A program made the translations under genes and the position numbers. 10,742 bases of DNA from Longibacter sp051155795 (GTDB lineage Bacteria > Bacteroidota > Rhodothermia > Rhodothermales > Salinibacteraceae): contig NZ_DAXETW010000148.1 of NCBI RefSeq assembly GCF_051155795.1, forward strand, positions 1-10,742. Reading direction: 5' to 3'. Under the pieces are notes generated by a model that was given only the letters and a program-made list of their open reading frames with translations, did not search any database and was not told the origin of the DNA. Shown here in pieces: positions 1 to 5,742 of the stretch; position 1 is the first letter of the stretch; each line of letters starts with the position of its first letter.

Positions 1-83
1 CTTCCTGTCTGAAACCTCGAAGCAACCCGCCAGACTGCGAGTCCAGGCTCATAGAGAGGTTGAGTCCAAGGGATGACCTTCCA

Positions 84-153
84 GGCCCTTCGAAGAATTT
101 CAGCGTAGTGGACCGGACCCTTCGCTGATCTTCGGCAGGCCTTGACTTTTTTT
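84..153 (+). terminator. Possible intrinsic terminator (interrupted hairpin plus T7)
   Basis: Three paired blocks stack around a 17-nt loop: 84-87 with 138-141, 91-96 with 129-134, and 100-105 with 123-128. Five bases later comes a run of seven T (147-153) followed by ATTTC. The stem is interrupted and the spacer before the T-run is longer than usual, so this is a weak to moderate call. It would end a plus-strand transcript entering from the left, consistent with a frame that stops at 76, eight bases before the stem. Confidence 0.35.
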
Positions 154-223
154 ATTTCATGAGTCGCTTCGCTCCCGTCGCCCGTCTGTCCGCGCTTCGT
201 CTAGCGCTGCGCCGTTCGCTGCG

Positions 224-272
224 GAACGAATCCGAACTCGCGAGCTCCGCTCGCTCAAACAGGGATTCGTTC
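224..272. repeat. Nested inverted repeat (REP-like structured element)
   Basis: A perfect 10-bp inverted repeat, GAACGAATCC at 224-233 and GGATTCGTTC at 263-272, encloses a second perfect 6-bp inverted repeat, GCGAGC (240-245) and GCTCGC (249-254), with a 3-nt loop. The RNA or single-stranded DNA would fold into a long hairpin with an internal hairpin. There is no T-run after it. The architecture resembles intergenic palindromic (REP/BIME-like) elements, but only one copy is visible here, so repetition across the genome is an inference. Confidence 0.5.
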
Positions 273-371
273 TCGTCATGGCTCGGCTACGCGCTCAAGA
301 CGACGAACCGCGCAAGGCCGGGGGCACTGCTTGACAATCCGATCTGTAGCGCCATCGCCTGGATCGCGAGA

Positions 372-403
372 ACCTACAGACCTACAAACCTACAGACATA
401 CAC
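372..403. repeat. Tandem octamer array, consensus ACCTACAR
   Basis: Four units in exact 8-bp register start at 372, 380, 388 and 396. The first three are ACCTACAG, ACCTACAA and ACCTACAG; the last is degenerate (ACATACAC). It lies about 50 bp beyond the stop codon of the minus-strand DinB-like gene, in non-coding sequence, and differs in sequence from the other three arrays in this window. Confidence 0.65.
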
Positions 404-455
404 ACAATTCTCCCCATCTCCCTCTCACCCCTTCCCCCGCGCCCTTCCCCAAACC

Positions 456-1043
456 TCAAACCCCGCCCCCCGCTCGAACGCGTTCGACGGCGTCGCGGGC
501 TTGCTTCAGGTGGCGTTGTTCGTGGGCGATCGTTGCCTCGTACCAGGCGCCGAGGCTGATTGATAGGATCGGCATGGCAGGGGAGGCCACGCGCACCTTT
601 CGCAGGTCGAGGCCCTCGGATCGTTCGCAGCAAGCGATGAAGTCGTCCTGTAACTGCAGAAACTCCGTGGCGACGGCATTTGTCTCGAGGGTGTGTCGCG
701 CGTCCGGCGTGTAGGACGAGGGCGCCGGAATCGACAATATGGACGACGGCTGCATCAGCCGGATCATGATGCGGCTGACGAACCCGTACCGGAACGGCCC
801 CTGCCCGAACGGGCCGTTTTCTTCCGCGTCATTGATCCGTCGTTCCATGCGCGTGAGCAAGAGCCAGCCCGCCGTGTTAAGATGGTCGAGGCACTGAATC
901 GCTGACCACGCGTCCGGTGCCGGCGCCGTGTTCAGGACATCATCCTCGGCGGAGTGAATCAACGCTTCCGCGTCGCGCTTGATGGTCTGGAAGCCGGTCA
1001 GATACGGTTGAATGGCGGGGGCGGTGGTACCGGGAGAGGGCAT
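456..1043 (-). CDS. DinB-superfamily protein
   Basis: This 195-aa protein has the hallmarks of the DinB four-helix-bundle fold. An N-terminal WS-x-x-Q-x-LDHL motif sits at about residues 46-55, and a C-terminal HEQRH motif at 174-178. His54, His174 and His178 fit the three-histidine metal site typical of this superfamily, whose characterised members include thiol-transferases; many have no known substrate. The role here cannot be assigned from sequence. It starts 42 bp after the stop of the RoxA-like gene on the same strand and is probably co-transcribed as the last gene of that unit. The ATG at 1041-1043 has only a weak AAGG about 11 nt upstream. Its C-terminal tail (VERVRAGGGV) runs up to a C-rich non-coding tract. 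The fold is fairly sure, the function unknown. Confidence 0.85.
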   Translation of the reverse strand: MPSPGTTAPAIQPYLTGFQTIKRDAEALIHSAEDDVLNTAPAPDAWSAIQCLDHLNTAGWLLLTRMERRINDAEENGPFGQGPFRYGFVSRIMIRLMQPSSILSIPAPSSYTPDARHTLETNAVATEFLQLQDDFIACCERSEGLDLRKVRVASPAMPILSISLGAWYEATIAHEQRHLKQARDAVERVRAGGGV

Positions 1044-1085
1044 GGGTTGCGAGACCTTGTTAGGCGATGCGGTTTGGGGAGATGC

Positions 1086-2267
1086 TTATGCGAGGCCGGG
1101 TGAAAGCTCCAGGAGGCCGTCGTTCACGAGGGTCTGGAGAAGAGAGGTGAACGCCTCGTCGTCCAGGTGGGGACGCAGGTCGTCGGCGGGTATGAACTCA
1201 GAGCCGGTGAGGAGGGGCGCGGCGTAGGCGATTTCGTCGCCGAGCAGGATTTCAGAGCCGTTGACGAACAGGCTGGCCGTTTCGTCGTCGTTCCGGATGA
1301 ACGCAAGCCGTGTCGCCGGGCCGCGCCGGACGCCCTGTCCCGAACGAATGGCCTCGCGAACATCCGCTGCGGAGAGATCTTCCGGCAGCGGCATGGCAAA
1401 GCGGTCACGTTTCGGCTCCGTGATGAACGAGCCGAACCACCGGTCGATGGACGCGTCGTCCTCCGTCAGGCCGCGCAGAAGGGTCCGGATGCTCTCTCTT
1501 GCGTCGTCCCCGATCTCTCCCGGCTCGCTCGGGACCGACAGGTTCGGGTCGCCGTATCGGGCGTCCGGGTCGGTGCGCTCCATGGCGTACTGCATGAAGT
1601 CGGCGATCAGCTCCTCGTGGCTCGGGGCACGAAATCCGACGGAGTAGGTCATGCAGGCATCATCCATGGACACGCCGTGGTGCGCGATACGGGGAGGAAG
1701 GTAAAGCATGTCGCCCGGCTCGAGAACCGCCTCGCGATCGGCCACGAAGTCCTTGAGCATGCGTACGTCGAGGTCCGGGACGATCTCCTCATCGTGGACG
1801 GGCTCCTCGCCCCATTCCCACCGCCGCTTGCCCTGTCCCTGCAGCAGAAACACGTCGTAGTTGTCGATGTGGGCGCCAACGTTTCCTTCGCGGGGCGCGT
1901 AGCTTACCATCACGTCGTCGATCCGCCACTTCGGCACAAACGAAAACGCATCGAGCAGGTCCCCGACCTCCGGGATGAGCCGGTCGACTTCCTGGACGAG
2001 TACCGTCCACTTCGTTTCCGGCAGGCTAAGAAAATCGTCCTCGTCGAACGGGCCGAATCGCAGTTCCCACGGATACTCGCCTCCCTCCTCCAGGATCAGT
2101 CGGCTCTCCACACCTTCCTCGCATGCGAGGCCCGCCAGCTCCCCCGGTTCCAGCGGCGACTCGAAGTCCGGCAGCGCGCCACGAATCAGCAGCGGCTTTT
2201 TCTGCCAGTACTCGGTAAGAAAGGTCTCGGGCGAACGGTCTCCGAGAAGTGTCGAGGGAATGAGCAT
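1086..2267 (-). CDS. roxA: JmjC/cupin ribosomal protein uL16 arginine 3-hydroxylase (RoxA/YcfD family)
   Basis: This 393-aa protein matches the bacterial ribosomal-oxygenase family of Fe(II)/2-oxoglutarate-dependent dioxygenases; E. coli YcfD hydroxylates one arginine of ribosomal protein L16. The cupin core is clear. The segment 131-152 has the HxD iron-binding pair at His133 and Asp135 followed by the NYDVFLLQG-x-G-x-RRW stretch typical of YcfD. Segment 184-213 (GDMLYLPP, then AHHG, ending YSVGFRAP) supplies the third ligand, His196. His197 stands where I recall Glu in E. coli YcfD. The N-terminus (FLTEYWQKKPLLIRGALP) is the usual family start, and the length is close to the E. coli protein (about 373 aa). 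The protein is acid-rich. The ATG at 2265-2267 is preceded by a heptamer array rather than a Shine-Dalgarno. Upstream on the strand is a zinc-ribbon gene (79 bp away), downstream a DinB-like gene. Family assignment is strong; the exact substrate is inferred. Confidence 0.92.
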   Translation of the reverse strand: MLIPSTLLGDRSPETFLTEYWQKKPLLIRGALPDFESPLEPGELAGLACEEGVESRLILEEGGEYPWELRFGPFDEDDFLSLPETKWTVLVQEVDRLIPEVGDLLDAFSFVPKWRIDDVMVSYAPREGNVGAHIDNYDVFLLQGQGKRRWEWGEEPVHDEEIVPDLDVRMLKDFVADREAVLEPGDMLYLPPRIAHHGVSMDDACMTYSVGFRAPSHEELIADFMQYAMERTDPDARYGDPNLSVPSEPGEIGDDARESIRTLLRGLTEDDASIDRWFGSFITEPKRDRFAMPLPEDLSAADVREAIRSGQGVRRGPATRLAFIRNDDETASLFVNGSEILLGDEIAYAAPLLTGSEFIPADDLRPHLDDEAFTSLLQTLVNDGLLELSPGLA

Positions 2268-2274
2268 AGGGAAG

Positions 2275-2316
2275 GCGAATTGCGAATTGCGAAGGGCGAA
2301 GGGCGAAGTGCGAATG
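2275..2316. repeat. Six-unit heptamer array directly 5' of roxA, consensus GCGAAKN
   Basis: Six consecutive units in exact 7-bp register start at 2275, 2282, 2289, 2296, 2303 and 2310. Two are GCGAATT, two GCGAAGG, one GCGAAGT and one GCGAATG. The first five bases are invariant and only the last two vary. The array ends 7 nt before the ATG of the minus-strand roxA gene (2267), so it occupies the ribosome-binding region and probably the 5' leader. On the mRNA the unit reads NMTTCGC. Confidence 0.85.
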
Positions 2317-2346
2317 GGGAGGGGATTCTGGCCCGGAGGGTGGGGG

Positions 2347-2535
2347 TTAGCCCAGGAGGTACATGATGCCTTTGATGGCGGGCCAGAGCATCAGGAGGAC
2401 GAGGAGCCACGCTACCCAGCGCGTACTGGTCGCCCGTTCGGGAAATTCGTAACCGCAGTACGGGCACACGTCAACGTCACCGTCGTCCTCGTACTCGACG
2501 GCACAGGACGGGCACTTGCTGTATTCGTCAGACAT
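2347..2535 (-). CDS. Small zinc-ribbon protein with one C-terminal membrane helix
   Basis: This 62-aa protein has two CxxC knuckles, Cys8-Pro-Ser-Cys11 and Cys24-Pro-Tyr-Cys27, separated by an acidic loop (residues 14-22), the pattern of a zinc ribbon. Residues 40-60 form one hydrophobic helix (VAWLLVLLMLWPAIKGIMYL), so the ribbon would be anchored to the membrane, probably on the cytoplasmic side because there is no signal sequence before it. The function is unknown; small zinc-ribbon membrane proteins are common and rarely characterised. It lies 43 bp after the small membrane-peptide gene and 79 bp before roxA, on the same strand, and is probably co-transcribed with them. No clear Shine-Dalgarno precedes the ATG at 2533-2535. 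The conserved cysteine spacing makes a real gene likely despite its size. Confidence 0.8.
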   Translation of the reverse strand: MSDEYSKCPSCAVEYEDDGDVDVCPYCGYEFPERATSTRWVAWLLVLLMLWPAIKGIMYLLG

Positions 2536-2578
2536 TCGGGGCGTAGTGCAGGCACAGAAAGCGGCGAGGACCGTGGGC

Positions 2579-2776
2579 CTACATGAGCTGCGAAGCGAGC
2601 TCTTTGAGAAGAAGTTCGGCGTCCTCGTCCGGAATGTCTTCTGGATCGAAGCCCAGCGCCGCGATGTCGTCGTCCATGGGCGCGTCGGCGGATTCCAGGT
2701 CGATGGACTTCAGCAGAAGCGCTGCGGCGCCGGTGGCAACGCCGGTAATCAGGAGGGCTTTCAGGAAGCGGGACAT
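2579..2776 (-). CDS. Small N-terminally anchored membrane protein, unrecognised
   Basis: This 65-aa protein starts at the ATG at 2774-2776 (MSRFLKALL). Longer in-frame starts exist up to 3121, but the added sequence is Arg/Pro-rich, has no conserved features and would overlap the start of the divergent DUF4159 gene, so the short form is preferred. A basic N-terminus and a hydrophobic stretch at residues 5-23 form a signal anchor. The remainder is strongly acidic (for example DAPMDDD, DPEDIPDEDAE) and predicted to be soluble, with a helical end (LLLKELASQLM). I do not recognise a family. It is the first gene of the minus-strand unit leading through the zinc-ribbon gene to roxA. Two consecutive tiny membrane-anchored proteins may act together, but that is only inference from position. 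No Shine-Dalgarno is apparent. Confidence 0.6.
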   Translation of the reverse strand: MSRFLKALLITGVATGAAALLLKSIDLESADAPMDDDIAALGFDPEDIPDEDAELLLKELASQLM

Positions 2777-2839
2777 GGTGTGCGGGACGGGTGGATAGGT
2801 CGCGTGAGACAGACAAACGCTCGGTGCGGACACGGGTTC

Positions 2840-2856
2840 GGCGGGCCAATCCCGCC
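2840..2856. other. GC-rich hairpin in the divergent intergenic region
   Basis: GGCGGG at 2840-2845 and CCCGCC at 2851-2856 form a perfect 6-bp stem with a 5-nt loop. It lies in the 230-bp spacer between the minus-strand small membrane gene (start 2776) and the plus-strand DUF4159 gene (start 3007). It may be a leader structure of the minus-strand transcript or chance in GC-rich DNA. I saw no convincing promoter boxes in the spacer. Confidence 0.3.
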
Positions 2857-3006
2857 CTGGCCAGCGAGACGTCCCGTCCGAGAGGCGCCGAGCCATCGCG
2901 TCGGTAGCCGATTGAATCATGTGCGGATGGGCGGAGCGGCGATGAATCCTGCGCCGCCACAACGGGTTTATCCATCGTCGATTTTTCGCCACGCGCCGAT
3001 GCACGA

Positions 3007-3714
3007 ATGCTGTATTTCTTCTCGTCGAACATCGCATGCTCCACCCTGGTGGCGGGCCTAATCTGCCTGCTGGCGCTTCCGCCCACGTGGACGCCGGTGC
3101 AGGCACAGTCCTCGGACGCAAGCGTCACAATCGCACGCGTCAAGTACGGAGGTGGGGGTGACTGGTACAGTGACGAGCAGTCGCTGCCCGAACTGCTGTC
3201 GTTTGTCCGGCAGAATACGCTCCTGGACGTGGCGCCGGACGCGGAAACCGTCGAGCTCACAAGCGACAACCTGTTCTCCTACCCGTACCTGTACCTGACC
3301 GGCCACGGAAACATTAGCCTGTCACCGACGGAAGTGGAACGGCTACGGCAGTACCTGCTGGGCGGTGGATTTCTCCACATTGATGACAACTACGGTCTGG
3401 ACGAACACGTCCGGCGCGAACTCTCGACCGTCTTCCCCGACCGCGAGCTGGAGGAAATTCCCTTCGATCATCCGATTTACAATACGCGCTATTCGTTTCG
3501 GGACGGCCTGCCCAAGATTCACGAGCACGATGGAGAGGCGCCTCAGGGATTCGGCATTCGCGACGACGGCGGACGCATCATGGTGTTCTACACATACGAG
3601 ACGGATCTGGGCGACGGATGGGAGCCGGCCTCCGTGCACAACAATTCGCCGGAGAAGCGACAGGCGGCTCTTCGCATGGGCGCAAACATCCTGACGTACG
3701 CCATGACGCACTAA
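3007..3714 (+). CDS. Secreted DUF4159-domain protein
   Basis: This 235-aa protein carries an N-terminal signal peptide (hydrophobic residues 11-25, likely cut near VQA-QS at 33-34), so the mature part should be periplasmic. The rest matches the DUF4159 domain: RVKYGGGGDWY at 44-54, a YLTGHG motif at 96-101, GGGFLHIDDNYG at 119-130, a DHPIY motif at 154-158, and a GDGWE end motif at 202-206. The fold resembles glutamine-amidotransferase-like or ThuA-like proteins, but the biochemical role is not established. In Bacteroidota such proteins often sit beside MoxR ATPase, DUF58 and BatA-type genes; none is in this window, so here it stands alone, divergent from the small membrane gene. The ATG at 3007 is the only Met before residue 190 and gives a proper signal peptide. 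The ATG at 2999 is out of frame. No strong Shine-Dalgarno. Confidence 0.9.
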   Translation: MLYFFSSNIACSTLVAGLICLLALPPTWTPVQAQSSDASVTIARVKYGGGGDWYSDEQSLPELLSFVRQNTLLDVAPDAETVELTSDNLFSYPYLYLTGHGNISLSPTEVERLRQYLLGGGFLHIDDNYGLDEHVRRELSTVFPDRELEEIPFDHPIYNTRYSFRDGLPKIHEHDGEAPQGFGIRDDGGRIMVFYTYETDLGDGWEPASVHNNSPEKRQAALRMGANILTYAMTH

Positions 3715-4151
3715 CGGTCGGGCAAAACGACCCGGGGCCGGACCCGGCATGGCATTACGATATCACGGATCCATGAGTAGAGCTCGGGTCCGAGCTGGTC
3801 AGGAGGGACGGACGAAGTCTTCACCTTCTCGGGCATCGGCGTCCCTTGCGCCGGTCCCGCTACTCGTCGATCGTTTGTGCTAATGGCAGGTGGGAGCGTG
3901 CAGGGATGTGCATCCCGCGTTGCGCTTCCGTTGGTATACTCGAGGATCGACGCTTCAGTCCGATTTCGTGAACGTGACGTTGGGATCTCTCAGGCGTGTC
4001 GAGGCGGAATCTAAGCGTGGATAAAGCTGTGTGATCGGATTGTAAGGAACGGGAATGCAGCGGACTTTTCCCGAGCCCCGTTGGTAAGGGTCTACGGCAT
4101 GCAACTTGTACTGTCCATGGTCACGCAGCACACGAATCAACCTCGAGCATC
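3715..4151. other. 437-bp intergenic stretch without a supported gene
   Basis: Just after the DUF4159 stop, GGTCG and CGACC flank a 7-nt loop (about 3716-3732), followed by a second GC-rich palindromic tract, but with no T-run, so termination here is uncertain. A perfect 7-bp inverted repeat, AGCTCGG and CCGAGCT with a 2-nt centre, lies at 3781-3796. A minus-strand open frame of 61 codons (3955-4140) has no recognisable domain, and I do not call it a gene. The upstream region of the ribbon-helix-helix-like gene must lie in the right part, but I see no clear promoter boxes. Confidence 0.5.
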
Positions 4152-4439
4152 ATGGCTACTGAATCGGTTCCTGTAGATATCGACGCGTCCCTTATGGAGC
4201 GTGCAGCGCAGGTTGCGCGCAGAGAGGGGCGGAGTGTGGAAGGCCTTATCGAGGACCTTTTGCGTCGCCGGGTATCCACGCTTCACGAGTACACCGGCGC
4301 CGGGTCAACCGCCGAAACCGACGAGTCACCGGAAGACCGTGCGGCGGATGACGCGTCCGTTAACGACGTGTGGGACCGCATGAATCGGTCGCTGCAGGGC
4401 GGTCCGGATCTTGGCTTCGGCGAGTCACGCGCGGCCTGA
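4152..4439 (+). CDS. Ribbon-helix-helix (CopG/Arc-like) small protein
   Basis: This 95-aa protein has an N-terminal layout typical of ribbon-helix-helix DNA-binding proteins. A short beta-strand with alternating residues (SVPVDID, 5-11) is followed by helix 1 (SLMERAAQVARREG, about 13-26), a turn at R-S-V, then helix 2 (EGLIEDLLRRRV, about 30-41). The C-terminal half is acidic and probably disordered, ending in a GGPDLGFGESRAA tail. Such proteins act as dimeric repressors or as antitoxins whose C-terminus masks a toxin. Here no toxin gene follows or precedes; the next genes converge from the other strand, so it is an orphan regulator or a solitary antitoxin-like protein. The gene is isolated, has no clear Shine-Dalgarno, and ends 37 bp before a strong intrinsic terminator, which supports its being a real, monocistronic gene. 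Confidence 0.7.
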   Translation: MATESVPVDIDASLMERAAQVARREGRSVEGLIEDLLRRRVSTLHEYTGAGSTAETDESPEDRAADDASVNDVWDRMNRSLQGGPDLGFGESRAA

Positions 4440-4476
4440 ACGGAGCGGATTGCAGCAACAGGAGCGTAGCCGCAGC

Positions 4477-4508
4477 GGCCGGTATCCCGAAACGGGTGTC
4501 GGCCTTTT
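4477..4508 (+). terminator. Intrinsic terminator of the ribbon-helix-helix gene
   Basis: GGCCG at 4477-4481 pairs with CGGCC at 4500-4504, and CCCG at 4486-4489 pairs with CGGG at 4493-4496 across an AAA loop. The bases between can form wobble pairs with one bulge, giving an almost continuous stem. TTTT (4505-4508) follows directly. It points rightwards and closes the gene ending at 4439. A second inverted repeat, TCCCGG/CCGGGA at 4514-4519 and 4530-4535, lies between it and the converging operon end at 4561 and has no T-run on either side. Confidence 0.75.
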
Positions 4509-4560
4509 GCATGTCCCGGTAGCATCCGTCCGGGATGGGGAAGAATGAAGCCGTGCAGGA

Positions 4561-5379
4561 TTACCCGGCTTCGCCGTTCGGGGGAGAGGGAGCGTCATTG
4601 TCCGGAGACGTGGTAGGAGAGAGATGGGCATCACGGACGGCGACACGCGCGAGGACGACCGGCCATACGCGAGGCATTACCCGGGCGTAGGCGATGCCGA
4701 GCAGGATGACCACGCCGAGGGCCCAGAAGCCGCCCCACTGCAGGACGAAGACCGGCCAGACGGCTGCGTGAACCAATCCGACGATCCAGTTTGCGCTGAT
4801 GGGGAAAATGACATCCCATAGCATCATGGCCAGGTCTTGCGTGAGGAACGCAAAGGGATCCGTCGATGCGCGAGAGACGGCCCCGCCCCACGCATCGGTC
4901 TGGAACCAGGCGGAGTCCCCCACCTCGCGAATCTGATAGGCGAGAAAGGTAATCGTCGCGACGAGGCCGTAGAATCCGCCGCCGAAGCGAGGAAGGGCTC
5001 GTACCATGTAGCGACCTGCCGTCAGCAGGTGGGAGGACGACGGACGCGATCGCAATCCCGCAGCCGAGCGAAGGTAGGTCCGTCCGGCCTGTGCGATCAC
5101 GTATAGGGGAATGCCGACCATGATCAGCACCTCGATCAGTGGACCGATGGTGCCGGTGGCGATGGCGACACCGCTAACCGCGATGACGACGAACCACACC
5201 ATGTAGGGTGACCGGGACGGTTGGTCTCGGAAGGCATGACCCGCCGACGCGGACCGATTTGGGGACGGCGCGCCGGCGCCCTGCACAGCGTCGGATGAAG
5301 GGTCGGGCGAAAGAGACATGGCAGACGGGGAGGTGCGCGACCGGTGTCGCCGGAAGAGGTGGACGGTTTGCGCGGACAT
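4561..5379 (-). CDS. Five-helix membrane protein of unknown function, last gene of the efflux cluster
   Basis: The protein (272 aa from the chosen start) has a Ser/Pro-rich, probably cytoplasmic N-terminal region of about 55 residues. It then has hydrophobic segments at about 59-76, 80-98 and 133-150, two or three more between about 183 and 234, and a short polar tail ending PPNGEAG. I do not recognise a family. The open frame extends to an ATG at 5463, but that overlaps the upstream DUF2892 gene by 62 bp. The ATG at 5377-5379 leaves a 22-bp gap after the DUF2892 stop and has AAGG about 11 nt upstream, so I prefer it; an ATG at 5317-5319 is also possible. The tight spacing puts it at the end of the RND efflux transcription unit, suggesting an accessory inner-membrane part or simply a passenger. 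It converges with the ribbon-helix-helix gene. Confidence 0.7.
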   Translation of the reverse strand: MSAQTVHLFRRHRSRTSPSAMSLSPDPSSDAVQGAGAPSPNRSASAGHAFRDQPSRSPYMVWFVVIAVSGVAIATGTIGPLIEVLIMVGIPLYVIAQAGRTYLRSAAGLRSRPSSSHLLTAGRYMVRALPRFGGGFYGLVATITFLAYQIREVGDSAWFQTDAWGGAVSRASTDPFAFLTQDLAMMLWDVIFPISANWIVGLVHAAVWPVFVLQWGGFWALGVVILLGIAYARVMPRVWPVVLARVAVRDAHLSPTTSPDNDAPSPPNGEAG

Positions 5380-5401
5380 GGCAACTGGCGCCTTAGTACC
5401 A

Positions 5402-5731
5402 CTAAACGTCCCTGCCAGTTTCGGCGTATTCCGGCCGTTTGGCGTCCCCGGTGAGCCAGCCATGCAAGATTTGTGGCGGGCAGAACCCGGTGAATGCGCT
5501 CTGGATCAGGTTAACAGCGGCGAATACGGTGATCAGGTAGCCCCATGCCGGGCCGAAGTACCCGAGGGCGAGTCCGGCGAGTACGACCGAACCTCCGAGG
5601 ATGCGGACGATCTTCTCGTCGGTGGAGGGGATGCGGCAGGCGGCAGGGTGGTCGGTCATGGAGTGCTGCTCGGCTGAACGTGTGGAAGAATGACGAGCCG
5701 CGTGCTGTTGGCTGCATGGATGCGAACGCAT
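5402..5731 (-). CDS. DUF2892 (YgaP-type) inner-membrane protein
   Basis: The core DEKIVRILGG-SVVLAGLALGY-FGPAWGYLITVFAAVNLIQSAFTGFCP matches the DUF2892 domain: an N-terminal D-x-x-x-R motif, two short membrane helices around a Gly-rich turn, and the TGFCP motif with a conserved cysteine (residue 84 from the first ATG). This is the membrane part of YgaP, which elsewhere is fused to a rhodanese; here it stands alone. Starting at 5731 gives 109 aa with an unusual His/Ser-rich leader. Homology begins near the second Met (5657-5659), giving 85 aa. The upstream start is favoured because GAGG lies 7 nt before it and only 9 bp separate it from the PII-like gene, but the shorter form is what I would expect from the family. 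Its place between the PII-like and membrane-protein genes suggests a joint role with the RND pump. Confidence 0.8.
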   Translation of the reverse strand: MRSHPCSQQHAARHSSTRSAEQHSMTDHPAACRIPSTDEKIVRILGGSVVLAGLALGYFGPAWGYLITVFAAVNLIQSAFTGFCPPQILHGWLTGDAKRPEYAETGRDV

Positions 5732-5738
5732 GGCGTGA

Positions 5739-5742
5739 CCTC
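5739..5742 (-). promoter_or_regulatory. Shine-Dalgarno GAGG embedded at the stop codon of the PII-like gene
   Basis: On the minus strand, TGAGGTCACGCC precedes the ATG at 5731. The TGA stop of the PII-like gene is the start of this GAGG, placed 7 nt before the next ATG. This is one of the few clear Shine-Dalgarno sites in the window. It argues for translational coupling of the two genes and for the longer DUF2892 start. Confidence 0.5.

Larger units (their letters stand above)
1..455. other. Gene-poor left edge (no complete gene supported)
   Basis: No reading frame here looks like a conserved protein. The longer open frames overlap the low-complexity C-rich and repeat tracts and encode Arg/Ser/Pro-rich strings with no recognisable fold. 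The stretch holds a terminator-like hairpin (84-153), a nested inverted repeat (224-272), an octamer array (372-403) and a pyrimidine-rich tract (about 409-455) just beyond the stop codon of the DinB-like gene. A plus-strand frame open from the window edge stops at 74-76 and could be the last 24 codons of a gene lying to the left, but it resembles nothing known to me. Confidence 0.6.

Noticed and set aside
15..75. tRNA-like string (AGGTTGAGTCCA resembling a T-arm)
   Set aside because: The invariant GTTCRA is broken, and no matching acceptor, D-arm or anticodon arm could be formed.
159..714. Plus-strand open frames of 134 and 127 codons across the left edge
   Set aside because: They run through the nested inverted repeat, the octamer array and C-rich tract, encode Arg/Ser/Pro-rich strings without a fold, and overlap the better supported DinB-like gene on the other strand.
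1167..2366. Plus-strand open frame of 399 codons
   Set aside because: It is antisense to roxA, whose cupin metal site and family motifs are clear. Its own translation is Arg/Val/Asp-rich with no domain, the usual shadow in GC-rich DNA.
2777..3006. Bacteroidota-type promoter (TTTG then TAnnTTTG) before the small membrane gene
   Set aside because: A TTTG and a TATCC occur on the minus strand about 16 nt apart, but the -7 box lacks TTTG and the spacing is short.
2777..3121. N-terminal extension of the 65-aa membrane protein up to an ATG at 3121
   Set aside because: The extension is Arg/Pro-rich, overlaps the divergent DUF4159 signal peptide and removes the signal-anchor from the N-terminus.
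3955..4140. Minus-strand open frame of 61 codons
   Set aside because: No recognisable motif, no ribosome-binding site, and it is isolated in an intergenic stretch. It could be a remnant, but nothing supports a working gene.
4514..4535. TCCCGG/CCGGGA hairpin as terminator of the efflux cluster
   Set aside because: A perfect 6-bp stem but a 10-nt loop and no T-run in the leftward direction, so termination cannot be claimed.
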